From Bacteroidaceae bacterium (GTDB lineage: Bacteria > Bacteroidota > Bacteroidia > Bacteroidales > Bacteroidaceae), in the NCBI GenBank assembly GCA_017522915.1, contig JAFWXX010000005.1:1-64000 (forward strand): 64,000 bases of DNA. The letters run 5' to 3'. Position 1 is the first letter of the stretch; each line of letters starts with the position of its first letter. Below are positions 55,936 through 64,000 of the stretch, piece by piece. The position numbers and the translations under genes were made by a program. Under the pieces are notes generated by a model. That model saw only the letters and a list, made by a program, of their open reading frames with translations. It ran no database searches and was not told the DNA's origin.

Positions 55936-57024
55936 ATGAAAAACACACGTCACATAATGATAATAGCATCAATTGCAATCCTGGCTCTATCCTGCTACAA
56001 TCCTCCGCAGGTAGATTCACTATGGCAGAAAGAGTTCAATACAGCCCATGAGATAGTCGATACCTACAAGGCTGTTGATGGGATGCTGCGTGATAGCGAC
56101 AAGGAAGGAAAGACAAAGAACCTATGTCACTATGTTTGGAACAGCGGAGAGTATATGTTCAAGTGCCGTGGCAAGAACGAGGACATCGCACTATTGCCGG
56201 AGAACATCGAGGAACTTGCTCTTGATGATGACATTGTAGAATCTTACATGATTGAGCGTGACACGGCACGCTTTGCCGACCATTACTTTACATTAAAGGC
56301 AATGAAGAGAGGCTGCAGTTTTGATGACTCCCGTGACGGAATTACAATTACAGTATTCTATCCTATACGTAGCATAAACAGCAACGACTATGCAAAGCTT
56401 GAGGAGATCTTCTCATGCAGGAACGACGCACTGCACATAGCATACATGAAAAAACTCAAGTTCCCGTTCAGGAACAGCGGATGCAACGAAGAGATGAACA
56501 GGATACGCCCGCTTATCGAGAAGAACGTAAAGGATAGCAAACTAAAGCAGGAGATAATCGAACTATACGACCTTTACGGCAATATTGTTCCAGGGATGCC
56601 TGCGCCGAATCCGGTACTTAAGGACACCAAAGGCAATAAACATACATTCGACGAGTTCCGTGGCAAATTGCTTGTAATAGACGTGTGGGCAACATGGTGC
56701 AGCAGTTGTCTTGTAAAGATGCCCGACTACATAGCTCTGCGCGAAAGCTACAAGGACAACAAGGATATAGAATTCATAACCGTATCGATAGACAGGAGAG
56801 ATGCCAGAAATGCATGGCTCAAGAGTATTGAAAAACGCGGCATGAGTAATATGCTGAACCTTACACCCGACTGCGAGGAGATGTCGCAGTTCGAATGCGA
56901 CTACCACATTTCGGGAGTACCACGATACATCGTCATCGGAAAGGACGGAAGAATTGTATCGGCCTATGCACCACCCCCAGGCGGCGGGCTGAAAGAGATA
57001 ATTTCCAAATCAATTGACAAATGA
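55936..57024 (+). CDS. TlpA-like thioredoxin-fold lipoprotein
   Basis: 362 residues with a lipoprotein signal (ALSC, Cys20). An N-terminal region of about 210 residues of no known family is followed by a TlpA/ResA-type thioredoxin domain: GMPAPNPVLKDTKGNKHTFDEFRGK, WATWCSSCLVKMP with redox pair C255/C258, and the cis-Pro loop SGVPRYIVIGKDG. It would reduce or exchange disulfides in the periplasm or at the surface. It overlaps no gene but lies 13 bp after the metallopeptidase-like gene and 1 bp before the next thioredoxin gene. Confidence 0.85.
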   Translation: MKNTRHIMIIASIAILALSCYNPPQVDSLWQKEFNTAHEIVDTYKAVDGMLRDSDKEGKTKNLCHYVWNSGEYMFKCRGKNEDIALLPENIEELALDDDIVESYMIERDTARFADHYFTLKAMKRGCSFDDSRDGITITVFYPIRSINSNDYAKLEEIFSCRNDALHIAYMKKLKFPFRNSGCNEEMNRIRPLIEKNVKDSKLKQEIIELYDLYGNIVPGMPAPNPVLKDTKGNKHTFDEFRGKLLVIDVWATWCSSCLVKMPDYIALRESYKDNKDIEFITVSIDRRDARNAWLKSIEKRGMSNMLNLTPDCEEMSQFECDYHISGVPRYIVIGKDGRIVSAYAPPPGGGLKEIISKSIDK

Positions 57025-57025
57025 T

Positions 57026-57514
57026 ATGAAAAAAGCGACAATGTACGGTTTCGCCCTGATCCTTCTGCTTTGCGCATGCGGAAACGTAACAAACAATGCA
57101 AAAAACAGCGAAGAGGTACAAACAGAGCAGAGAACAGAAGTAGATGAGAAGAAATCTGAAGGTACTGAATTCTTCAATATATCTCTCGAAGAGGCCTTGG
57201 CCAAAGCGAAGTCTGAAGGCAAATTGGTACTCATAGATTGCCACACAAAGTCATGTGGTCCATGTCGCAAGATGGAGAAGACGGTATTTCCGCAAGCCAA
57301 ATGCGGAGAATTCATCAACTCCCGTTTTGTACCTATCATGATGGATATGGAAGAAGGAGACGGCATGGCGGTTGCAGAGAAGTACGAAGTAGGCATATAT
57401 CCCACCTTCCTTGTACTATCGCCAGACGGGAAAAAACAAGGTGAAATCGTCGGTGCTGAATTCAATATCGATGATTACATATCAATGTTAAATAATATTC
57501 TTAACAAAGAATAA
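57026..57514 (+). CDS. Thioredoxin-family lipoprotein
   Basis: 162 residues from the ATG at 57026. The signal peptide ends LLLCACGN (lipid Cys18 likely). A charged linker (about 20-47) precedes a thioredoxin domain of the DUF255/thioredoxin-like type with SCGPC (C77, C80) and the cis-Pro segment VGIYPTFLVLSPDG. It ends the SusC operon; a perfect 44-bp palindrome follows. Together with the preceding TlpA-like gene, it forms a two-step extracytoplasmic thiol-redox pair. Confidence 0.85.
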   Translation: MKKATMYGFALILLLCACGNVTNNAKNSEEVQTEQRTEVDEKKSEGTEFFNISLEEALAKAKSEGKLVLIDCHTKSCGPCRKMEKTVFPQAKCGEFINSRFVPIMMDMEEGDGMAVAEKYEVGIYPTFLVLSPDGKKQGEIVGAEFNIDDYISMLNNILNKE

Positions 57515-57525
57515 ATCAATGTAAC

Positions 57526-57569
57526 ACATTACACGGACCGGGGTGCATGCACCCCGGTCCGTGTAATGT
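57526..57569 (+). terminator. 44-bp perfect palindrome after the SusC operon
   Basis: 57526-57547 and 57548-57569 are exact complements with no mismatch (half site ACATTACACGGACCGGGGTG plus CA). The hairpin is strong but lacks a T run, so it could be a terminator, an mRNA stabiliser or a protein site. Confidence 0.6.
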
Positions 57570-57611
57570 ATGTTAAACTTCTTGATACCACACATATATT
57601 GGATATTTATC

Positions 57612-57642
57612 TTTCATATTTTAAGTAAAAAACATAACTTTG
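57612..57642 (+). promoter_or_regulatory. Promoter of the type IX cargo gene
   Basis: TTTC (57612-57615), a 19-nt spacer and TAACTTTG (57635-57642). The leader would be about 52 nt. Confidence 0.6.
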
Positions 57643-57700
57643 CAGACAAATTAAAAGCCAAGCAGCTGTTCATCGTACAATAATCTCTAAAACCTACAAT

Positions 57701-59761
57701 ATGAAAAGAATTTTACTCACGACATTCTGCATTGTTGCAATGATTCTCTCAACAAATGCAGAGACCTACACCCACACATTCAAGAACGGTGAATTGACAA
57801 CAGAGGGCGGTACCGTAACACTCAGCGACCTTGAGTGGAGCGCAACCTCTTCGACTTACATTGGCTGGAGTGCTCAGAAAGGTATTCAGATAGGCAGCAA
57901 AGCCACGGTAAACCCTACATACACGTTAAGCACATCTTCACTTGCAGGATGCAAGATAAAGAGCGTTACAGTGAACAGCAGCATTGCTGCCAGCAGCGAT
58001 GCCAAGCTGACCATTAGCGTGGGAGACAACTCTTCCGATGCATATACACTCACAACATCTGATGCTGCTTACACATTTTACTGTGAAGACACCACCGGAG
58101 ACATCACAATCAGTTGGGAAGCGACACAGCGTGCATACTATGTAAAGTCCATAACAATTGAATATACCCCGGATGCAAGTACCGTAATCGTACCGGCCCC
58201 GGAATTCTTGACACCTGCAGTCGTATATGCCGATAAAGTTCAGGTAACAGCAGAGACTACAGACCAGAGTGCTGTTCTCTACTACACTCTTGACGGAACA
58301 GAGCCAAGCTATGAGGATTATGTAAACAGTACAGGCAGCACAAAGTGCAGCAAATACTGGGTAATGTACTTCGATCTCACCACCACTACTACTATCAAGG
58401 TAATTGCAGTCAAGGTTGACGGGGAAGCTGTATTCAAGAGTGCCGTTGCAGAACAGACATACATTGTATCACGCACAATGCCATACGTTCCTGTAACAGA
58501 AATCACTTCAGGCAACAAGTATGCAATTGTAGCCGCCGACAGTGCTGCAACTTACTTCTATGAAGATAAGTCTTATGGCTACTTGCCTACAAAGACAGCG
58601 ACCGACGTCAACGGCAAGTATATTGAGACTGTTGAATGTGCCGGCTTTACATTTACAGCTGCAGAGGGCGGATATACAATCCAAGACGAGCTTGGACGCT
58701 ATGTTTACCACACTGGAACATACACAAGCTTCAACTATGCAGCAGAGAAGCCTGCTGAAGGTGCTGTATGGAGCGTAACTATAGACAACGAAGGCAATGC
58801 AACTATCGCCTGCGACGGATATACAGTATATTACTCTACAAAGCACAAGACATACGGATGCTACCCAGCTGACAAGATTACAGAAGAACATGTACTTCCT
58901 AAGCTGTATATGCAGCGTGAATATCCCACTTATACGATTTCACCGGCAGAAAGAAGCACATTCGACCGCTTGGAAACAATCACTGTAACATGTGAAGAGG
59001 GCATTGCAGCGACCAGTGACCTGAAGATAACAGCGGAGGGCTACACGACTGCATTCACTGTAAAGCAGACCGATAGCAAGACCCTCACGATAACAGCAGC
59101 AGAGCCACTCACAACATACAACAATAGAGACCTCAGCATAAACATCAGTGCAGGAGACATCATACTCAACCCTGATGGTATGAATATGATACTCCCTGTA
59201 CCTACAAAATATGGTGTACGCACTATGGTCAAGTATGTATTGACTGGAAATGCACCTGCAGCAACTATTGACGAGGTTTCACCTGCAAACGGTTCAACAG
59301 TTGAAGAGCTGTCACACTTTGTATTCACATTCAGTTATTACGCCGGGCATAGCGACGATGCCAACCTGCAGCCAAGACTATATGCAGAAGGCAAGGATTG
59401 GACTTATGCTCTTGAAATAACCACAGTAAATAGCGATGGTTCTAATATTGGAATGCAACAGGCCGCGCTCAAGACAACAGAACCTCTGATTGGAAACGGC
59501 ACATATATCCTTGAGATTCCCGATGGCTATTTCTGCGACGGCAATGGCAGAGAGGTTAAAGGTATCACACTCAAATATACAGTAAAGAACGATAGCGGTG
59601 AAACTGCCGGTATAGAAGATATCATTGCCGAAAGCAAGAATGGCTTGACTGTATATACGACAACGGGTGTAAAGGTTGCTGAGACTGCAGACTCCTCAAT
59701 CATCGATGCTCTTCCTTCGGGGATATACATCATCAACGGAAAGAAAGTCTTTATCAAGTAA
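57701..59761 (+). CDS. Secreted multidomain protein with chitobiase-type domain and type IX-like tail
   Basis: 686 residues with a signal peptide ending in STNA. An N-terminal beta-sandwich (about 20-160) is followed by a chitobiase/hexosaminidase C-terminal-type domain (about 167-265: PEFLTPAVVYADKVQVTAE, LYYTLDGTEPSYEDY), a beta-trefoil-like region and two Ig-like segments with the duplicated phrases SPAERSTFDRLETIT and SPANGSTVEELSHFV. The end reads NGLTVYTTTGVKVAETADSS, then LPSGIYIINGKKVFIK, which fits a short type IX sorting domain as in Prevotella proteins. No catalytic motif is evident. It probably acts at the cell surface as an adhesin or binding protein. Confidence 0.75.
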   Translation: MKRILLTTFCIVAMILSTNAETYTHTFKNGELTTEGGTVTLSDLEWSATSSTYIGWSAQKGIQIGSKATVNPTYTLSTSSLAGCKIKSVTVNSSIAASSDAKLTISVGDNSSDAYTLTTSDAAYTFYCEDTTGDITISWEATQRAYYVKSITIEYTPDASTVIVPAPEFLTPAVVYADKVQVTAETTDQSAVLYYTLDGTEPSYEDYVNSTGSTKCSKYWVMYFDLTTTTTIKVIAVKVDGEAVFKSAVAEQTYIVSRTMPYVPVTEITSGNKYAIVAADSAATYFYEDKSYGYLPTKTATDVNGKYIETVECAGFTFTAAEGGYTIQDELGRYVYHTGTYTSFNYAAEKPAEGAVWSVTIDNEGNATIACDGYTVYYSTKHKTYGCYPADKITEEHVLPKLYMQREYPTYTISPAERSTFDRLETITVTCEEGIAATSDLKITAEGYTTAFTVKQTDSKTLTITAAEPLTTYNNRDLSINISAGDIILNPDGMNMILPVPTKYGVRTMVKYVLTGNAPAATIDEVSPANGSTVEELSHFVFTFSYYAGHSDDANLQPRLYAEGKDWTYALEITTVNSDGSNIGMQQAALKTTEPLIGNGTYILEIPDGYFCDGNGREVKGITLKYTVKNDSGETAGIEDIIAESKNGLTVYTTTGVKVAETADSSIIDALPSGIYIINGKKVFIK

Positions 59762-59775
59762 AGATGGAGAACATA

Positions 59776-59822
59776 TATAGAACCAACGGAGCGCAACAAC
59801 ATTGCGCTCCGTTGGTTCTATA
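59776..59822 (+). terminator. 21-bp perfect stem terminator
   Basis: Arms 59776-59796 and 59802-59822 are exact complements, with loop CAACA. It lies 14 bases after the stop codon of the cargo gene. Confidence 0.8.
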
Positions 59823-59866
59823 ATTAGACCTGCATGACACATATTTTGAAAAAACTTTTATTGCCG

Positions 59867-59900
59867 TTTGCATTATAATCGAATTTTATTTTTATATTCG
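59867..59900 (+). promoter_or_regulatory. Promoter of the DUF349 gene
   Basis: TTTG (59867-59870), a 22-nt spacer (one longer than usual) and TATATTCG (59893-59900). The leader would be about 105 nt; I see no clear structure in it. Confidence 0.45.
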
Positions 59901-60013
59901 CAAAATAATGAGGTGAAAGCAGAAGTCACACCGGTAAATTAATATGTATTCAGCATAGTTGTGTACCGATGTGCTTATATTGCTTTTTGTGTTCAACCTA
60001 AAAAGAAAAACAG

Positions 60014-61897
60014 ATGAGTGAAACATTAAAACCGGATGTTCAGCTCGAAGAGCAGAACATTACGAGTACTCCTGAACAGGCTGCAGATGCCGCTACGACT
60101 GAGATTATTGAGCAGAACAGCATTGAAGAGGAGACTCCACAAGTGCAAACAAAAGATGCAGCTCCCGCAGAGGAGAGTTGCGAAGACTCAAAACCAGCGG
60201 ACAGACAGGAGATAATCGAGCGCATTAAGGCTATTGCCGAAAGCGACGATGTGCTCAACTGCAGACAAGAGGTTGAATCTCTTAAAGTCCAGTTCTACCG
60301 TATGCGTACAGCTGAGATAGAAGCTGCACATAAGGCATTCATTGCCGAGAACGGGGAGGAGGAACTCTTCGTTCCGCAAGAGGATGCGCTTGACGGGCCA
60401 TTCAAGGCAGCCATGGAAATCATAAAGGCTAAACGCAGCGCATGGCTTGCTGCTCAGGAACAGGAGATGAAAGCCAACTGCGAGGCCAAGGAGCAGCTTC
60501 TTGCACAATTGCAGACACTTGTTGAGAAGGCAAGCCAAGGGACACCGGAAGTAAACGAGTTCAAATCTCTTCAGGCAAAATGGAAAGAGATAAAGAATGT
60601 TCCTCAAGACAAGGTGGCACCGCTATGGAAGCAGTACCAGTTGCTTACAGAGCAATTCTACGATGTGCTTAAGATAAACCATGAGTTCCGTGAATACGAC
60701 TTCAAGAAGAACCTTGAAATAAAGAACAGAATATGCGAAACAGCCGAGTCACTGGAGAATGAAAGTGACGTAATAAGTGCATTCCGCCAGCTTCAGCAGC
60801 TGCATAATGAGTTCCGCGAGACAGGCCCTGTTGCACCGGAACTCCGCGAAGAGATTTGGACAAGATTCAAGGCTGCATCTACAGTAATAAACAGACGCCA
60901 CCAGGACTTCTTCGAGGCAAAGAAGGAGGTTGAAAACGAGAATCTTGCAAAGAAAACCGCACTCTGCGAAGAGATAGAAGGAATCGATTTCAAAGCATTG
61001 ACCACTTATCAGGCATGGAATGATGCTACACAGAGGATTCTCGACATGCAGTCCAGGTGGAAGGAGATTGGATATGCCCCACAGAAGATGAACTTGAAGA
61101 TTTTCGAAAGATTCCGCGCTGCATGTGATGAATTCTTCAAACGAAAGAGCGAATACTTCAAGGAAGCCAAGAGCATATTGGCCAAGAATCTTGAACGCAA
61201 GAAGGAGCTATGCGAGGCTGCTGAATCGCTTAAGGACAGCGATGACTGGAAAGAGACCGCAAACAAGCTTACCAAATTACAGAAGGAGTGGAAAGAGATT
61301 GGACCTGTTGCGCAGAAACATTCCGAAGCACTATGGAAACGTTTTGTAGGAGCATGTGACGAGTTCTTCGAAAGACGCAATGCAGCTACATCAAGCCAGC
61401 GCAATGCAGAACAGGAGAACCTAAGACTCAAACGGGAAATCATAGATAAAGTAAGAGCTATCGACACCACCCTGCCGGCAGACGAACAGACAAGAACTGT
61501 TGCAACTCTTGTACAGGAATGGAACAGTATAGGATTTGTACCGTTCAAGGAGAAGGACAAGATATACAAGGAGTTCAAACAAGCCACCAATGCCATATAT
61601 GAGCAGCTTCACATCAATGCAAATGAACGCCGTTTGGCAAACTTCCGCAATAACATCGGAAAAAGCGGCAATAGCCTGCAACGCGAACGCGACCATCTTA
61701 TACGCCAGTACGAAACATTGAAGAACGAGATTGCTACATACGAGAACAACCTCGGTTTCCTCAGCGTTTCGAACAAGAAAGGAGAAAGCCTTGTGGATGT
61801 AATGCGCCAGAAAGTTGAGAAACTGAAACAGGACGCTCAGATAATCCTTCAGAAGATACGTCTTGTAGAAGACGAAATAGAAAAGGGAGATAAATAA
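60014..61897 (+). CDS. DUF349 domain protein
   Basis: 627 residues, cytoplasmic. An acidic, Glu/Thr/Ala-rich N-terminus (1-65) is followed by at least five DUF349 repeats of about 75 residues, with signatures such as LQAKWKEIKNVPQDKVAPLW, FRETGPVAPELREEIWTRF, MQSRWKEIGYAPQKMNLKIF, LQKEWKEIGPVAQKHSEALW and LVQEWNSIGFVPFKEKDKIY. The last 100 residues are a coiled coil. The function of DUF349 is unknown. It stands alone between two strong hairpins. Confidence 0.92.
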   Translation: MSETLKPDVQLEEQNITSTPEQAADAATTEIIEQNSIEEETPQVQTKDAAPAEESCEDSKPADRQEIIERIKAIAESDDVLNCRQEVESLKVQFYRMRTAEIEAAHKAFIAENGEEELFVPQEDALDGPFKAAMEIIKAKRSAWLAAQEQEMKANCEAKEQLLAQLQTLVEKASQGTPEVNEFKSLQAKWKEIKNVPQDKVAPLWKQYQLLTEQFYDVLKINHEFREYDFKKNLEIKNRICETAESLENESDVISAFRQLQQLHNEFRETGPVAPELREEIWTRFKAASTVINRRHQDFFEAKKEVENENLAKKTALCEEIEGIDFKALTTYQAWNDATQRILDMQSRWKEIGYAPQKMNLKIFERFRAACDEFFKRKSEYFKEAKSILAKNLERKKELCEAAESLKDSDDWKETANKLTKLQKEWKEIGPVAQKHSEALWKRFVGACDEFFERRNAATSSQRNAEQENLRLKREIIDKVRAIDTTLPADEQTRTVATLVQEWNSIGFVPFKEKDKIYKEFKQATNAIYEQLHINANERRLANFRNNIGKSGNSLQRERDHLIRQYETLKNEIATYENNLGFLSVSNKKGESLVDVMRQKVEKLKQDAQIILQKIRLVEDEIEKGDK

Positions 61898-61909
61898 TCC
61901 CTTAAGTAT

Positions 61910-61957
61910 ATAAAGAACAGGGCGAGTATTCAAATGAATACTCGCCCTGTTCTTTAT
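61910..61957 (+). terminator. 23-bp stem terminator of the DUF349 gene
   Basis: Arms 61910-61932 and 61935-61957 are exact complements, followed by TTACC. It lies 13 bases after the stop codon. Confidence 0.8.
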
Positions 61958-62020
61958 TACCATTGCAGGCTCACGCTCAAAAGCAGGGGGAGCAAGCAAC
62001 AATGTTTTCATACAAAATAA

Positions 62021-62044
62021 GCCGGTCTTGCATGCAAGACCGGC
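62021..62044 (-). terminator. Terminator of the secG operon
   Basis: Perfect 24-bp palindrome (half site GCCGGTCTTGCA). On the minus strand it is followed by TTATTTTG. It lies 22 bases after the secG stop codon. Confidence 0.75.
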
Positions 62045-62066
62045 CTTTATGTGTTATAACACTCTG

Positions 62067-62408
62067 TTACTGCTGTACTGGAGCTTCTGGTGCAGGAGCC
62101 GCCGGAGCTTCCGGTGCTACGGGAGCAGTTTCCTCAACAGCAGGCATTGACTGCTCTGTTGAGTAGCCAACCTCAACCTGGCTTCTTGAAGGAATTGAAT
62201 AAGCAGCCAGAATGCTTACTACTACCATCACGGCAGCAAGAGTCCATGTTGCCTTCTCAAGAAAATCCGTTGTCTTTCTCACACCCATAATCTGGTTAGA
62301 TGAAGCAAAGCCTGATGCCAAGCCACCACCCTTAGAGTTCTGGATCAAAACAATCAGACACATCAGCACTGAAGCCAACACAATCAATGAAACGCAAAGC
62401 AAATACAT
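62067..62408 (-). CDS. secG: Preprotein translocase subunit SecG
   Basis: 113 residues with two transmembrane helices (about 3-22 and 54-72). The connecting loop IQNSKGGGLASGFASSNQIMG holds the conserved GGGL(A/S) segment of SecG. The C-terminal tail is Pro/Ala/Glu-rich (PVAPEAPAAPAPEAPVQQ), common in Bacteroidales. SecG assists SecYEG during SecA-driven export. It follows the TPR gene by 1 bp. Confidence 0.93.
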   Translation of the reverse strand: MYLLCVSLIVLASVLMCLIVLIQNSKGGGLASGFASSNQIMGVRKTTDFLEKATWTLAAVMVVVSILAAYSIPSRSQVEVGYSTEQSMPAVEETAPVAPEAPAAPAPEAPVQQ

Positions 62409-62409
62409 A

Positions 62410-63129
62410 TTATTTTCTTTTTGTATGTTTTATTATTTTTTCTAAAAATCTTATTTGGTCTGCAAAGTAACGATTTTTATTCGGATATTCCAAACATAAT
62501 CGTTTAATAATTTCAAGAGCCTTCTCATATTTGCCTTGCTTTATATAAATATTGGCAAGAGTCTCGGTAAAGAAGGAGGATTCCAGCGAAGTTTCAACCG
62601 AGACTTCCTTCACTTCCGTTTCAACAGGTTCTGCATCACTCTTCAAATCAAGAACAATACGTTCATTATCTCCTGCCAGGAAGTCATCTATAAGGTCCTG
62701 CCCACGCAAAGCAGGTACACTCTCTGGTTCCGGATTATCTGAATCTTTCTTAAGATATGCCGACACATAGTCCACTGCTGCCGCGCCCTCTGCCTCCAGC
62801 GAGAAAGAGTCCTGCGGAAGAGTGCTTAGGAATGCGTCTATGAGAGACATTGTCCTGTCAACAGGAATATCATCCGAAGAGGAGTGCTCCACTTCGGGAC
62901 TCCCGTATCCGGCCATGAGTTCGAACAGAGGCCACCTGCTCTTAAGGTAAAGTGCAGCCTTTCGAAGCTCCTTACCTAAATTTATATCATGCAAGAGATA
63001 AAGATTCTTGAGCATAAGCAGACGAGCCACATCGAAATATGGATATTTGCCCACAATAAGCCGCAGCTCATAGAGGGTATCCCTATTGAGCCTCTCCGGA
63101 TGGGATATATATACAGACAGCCTATCCAT
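62410..63129 (-). CDS. TPR-containing conserved protein
   Basis: 239 residues, cytoplasmic. The N-terminus (MDRLSVYISHPERLNRDTL ... LRLIVGKYPYFDVARLLML) is conserved in Bacteroidales. The middle is acidic and variable. The C-terminus holds one TPR-like repeat (LANIYIKQGKYEKALEIIKR, LCLEYPNKNRYFADQIRFLE). Function unknown. The order lptE - TPR gene - secG is the usual one in the order and supports a link with envelope biogenesis. It is 2 bp after lptE. Confidence 0.75.
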   Translation of the reverse strand: MDRLSVYISHPERLNRDTLYELRLIVGKYPYFDVARLLMLKNLYLLHDINLGKELRKAALYLKSRWPLFELMAGYGSPEVEHSSSDDIPVDRTMSLIDAFLSTLPQDSFSLEAEGAAAVDYVSAYLKKDSDNPEPESVPALRGQDLIDDFLAGDNERIVLDLKSDAEPVETEVKEVSVETSLESSFFTETLANIYIKQGKYEKALEIIKRLCLEYPNKNRYFADQIRFLEKIIKHTKRK

Positions 63130-63131
63130 TT

Positions 63132-63665
63132 TTACCAGTTTGCGACAGCGGCATTGAAGATAGCTTCAACAATCTCTTCAATCATCTGGGTCACAAGGTC
63201 TTCCTGCACAGAATCGAGTGACTGCGTAGCATCGAAATCACGCGTTGAACTGAACTGGCGTTCAAAGTCCTCTTCGTGGTTGGTATTGTTTGTAAAACGG
63301 ACATTGACAGTCATCTTCAACTGCACCATTGCAGAGTAGCCGTCGGATGATATCGATTTGTTGAACTGGTCATATGCAACGATTTCTCCATCAAACTGAA
63401 GGTCACCGCCTCTTTCCACCTGCTGAAGCTTGGTCTGCTGCACAAACTTGTCGCTCAACGCCTCATTGAACATAGCCGCCATTGGACCCCATTGGTATGG
63501 AGCACGGTTCTGGAACGGAGTGAAAGATATGGTCTTCACTTTTGTATAGTCAATGGATGCACCTGAAAACTTGTATGTTACAGTACAGCCTACAAGCAGT
63601 ACTGCAGCCAAAACAAACAGAGGCAAGGCACACTTTGCCCTTGCCAAGAAATTACTCAATGCCAT
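63132..63665 (-). CDS. lptE: LptE family lipoprotein
   Basis: 177 residues with a lipoprotein signal (LLVGC, Cys near residue 27). The mature protein reads YKFSGASIDYTKVKTISFTP, then FNEALSDKFVQQTKLQQVERGGDLQFDGEI, the alpha/beta fold of Bacteroidetes LptE. It plugs the LptD barrel and helps insert lipopolysaccharide into the outer membrane. It overlaps the upstream regulator gene by 14 bp. Confidence 0.88.
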   Translation of the reverse strand: MALSNFLARAKCALPLFVLAAVLLVGCTVTYKFSGASIDYTKVKTISFTPFQNRAPYQWGPMAAMFNEALSDKFVQQTKLQQVERGGDLQFDGEIVAYDQFNKSISSDGYSAMVQLKMTVNVRFTNNTNHEEDFERQFSSTRDFDATQSLDSVQEDLVTQMIEEIVEAIFNAAVANW

Positions 63666-64000
63666 ACTCCTTTATTTTTCTGTATAACGTACGTTCCGAA
63701 ATATTAAGTTCCTTTGCCGCATTGCGACGTTTGCCCTTATTCCGTTCAAGAGCCATAAGTATCGTCCTTTTTTCGACATCATCAAGCGAGAGAGCCTCCT
63801 CTACATACTCATCCACCACACTCTCGGCATGAGTATAGTGAGGGGTTTGTGAATGTATATGCAGGGTCGGGTGCATAACAGGCTGGGCCGGCTGTACCGA
63901 ATCGTAATACTGCATATGCTCCTGGTTTTCATTGCCGGCTGAGCGAAGGTTCTCTATCTGTTGTTTCAGTTCTGTAATATCCCTGCGCATATCAAACAGG
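63652..64000 (-). CDS. Sigma-54-dependent regulator, C-terminal part
   Basis: Partial gene; only about 116 C-terminal residues are inside the window and the frame stays open to the edge. A Fis-type HTH closes the protein (VEKRTILMALERNKGKRRNA, then AKELNISERTLYRKIKEYGIE), preceded by a Gln/His/Pro-rich linker that probably joins it to an upstream AAA+ domain. In Bacteroidales this gene precedes lptE and encodes an NtrC-like activator. The AAA+ GAFTGA motif lies outside the window. Confidence 0.8.
   Translation of the reverse strand, partial: LFDMRRDITELKQQIENLRSAGNENQEHMQYYDSVQPAQPVMHPTLHIHSQTPHYTHAESVVDEYVEEALSLDDVEKRTILMALERNKGKRRNAAKELNISERTLYRKIKEYGIE

Overview
The window is chromosomal DNA of a member of the Bacteroidales (Bacteroidaceae/Prevotellaceae-like; the species cannot be named from sequence alone). 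The main evidence is: Bacteroidetes promoters of the TTTG-N19-21-TAnnTTTG type in front of several genes; a SusC/SusD pair; a long PPi-dependent phosphofructokinase; the porQ-cmk-ispH-pfkA cluster; a DAHP synthase/chorismate mutase fusion; DUF349, DUF4468 and DUF4421 proteins; and a cargo protein with a type IX secretion tail. No rRNA, tRNA, CRISPR array, insertion sequence or phage genes were seen.

Layout. 1-7.4 kb: an AT-richer island of six exported proteins of little-known function (two DUF6175 paralogues flanking a WG-repeat protein, a 410-residue protein and two small paralogues), followed by a small HTH protein. 7.5-9.9 kb: rhaB-rhaD for L-rhamnose breakdown. 9.9-14.6 kb (minus): a three-gene operon of a small helical protein, a 979-residue xanthan-lyase/golvesin-like secreted protein and an FAD oxidoreductase. 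14.8-19 kb: PPi-PFK and a GH25 lysozyme, convergent with PASTA-rluD. 19.2-27.1 kb: envelope genes (DUF4468, putative porin, Gfo/Idh/MocA oxidoreductase, DUF4421; convergent FadL-type protein and an Arg/Ser/Gly-rich exported protein). 27.2-31.4 kb (minus): ilvD-ilvB-ilvN behind a canonical promoter and an attenuator-like leader. 31.5-37.2 kb (minus): a tight six-gene run of polyprenyl synthase, unknown protein, TatD, DAHPS/CM, and an ABC binding protein plus permease that lack an ATPase gene; then tonB. 38.2-41.8 kb: porQ-cmk-ispH-pfkA. 41.8-46.3 kb (minus): fthC and meaB, an 83-bp tandem repeat, pepD and a flippase-like membrane protein. 46.4-49.8 kb: rsmA-mgtE-esterase. 49.9-57.5 kb: SusC-SusD, a metallopeptidase-fold lipoprotein that appears to have lost its zinc motif, and two thioredoxin-fold lipoproteins. 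57.7-61.9 kb: a probable type IX cargo and a DUF349 protein. 62-64 kb (minus): sigma-54 regulator (cut by the window edge), lptE, TPR protein and secG.

How the genes fit together. Most of the window is housekeeping and envelope biology: central glycolysis with both PPi- and ATP-dependent PFK, branched-chain and aromatic amino-acid entry steps, isoprenoid supply (IspH, polyprenyl synthase), TonB-dependent uptake (TonB, SusCD), and secretion (SecG, LptE, PorQ and a type IX substrate). The most promising candidate for an undescribed system is the 0.4-6.7 kb island. Its parts look to me like separated pieces of FlgT/LPP20/CsgG-type envelope proteins, and its two end genes share a nearly identical stop-plus-terminator block. 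Other points worth testing are the SusCD locus with a dead metallopeptidase relative and paired thioredoxins, the ilv leader, and the orphan BtuFC-like pair.
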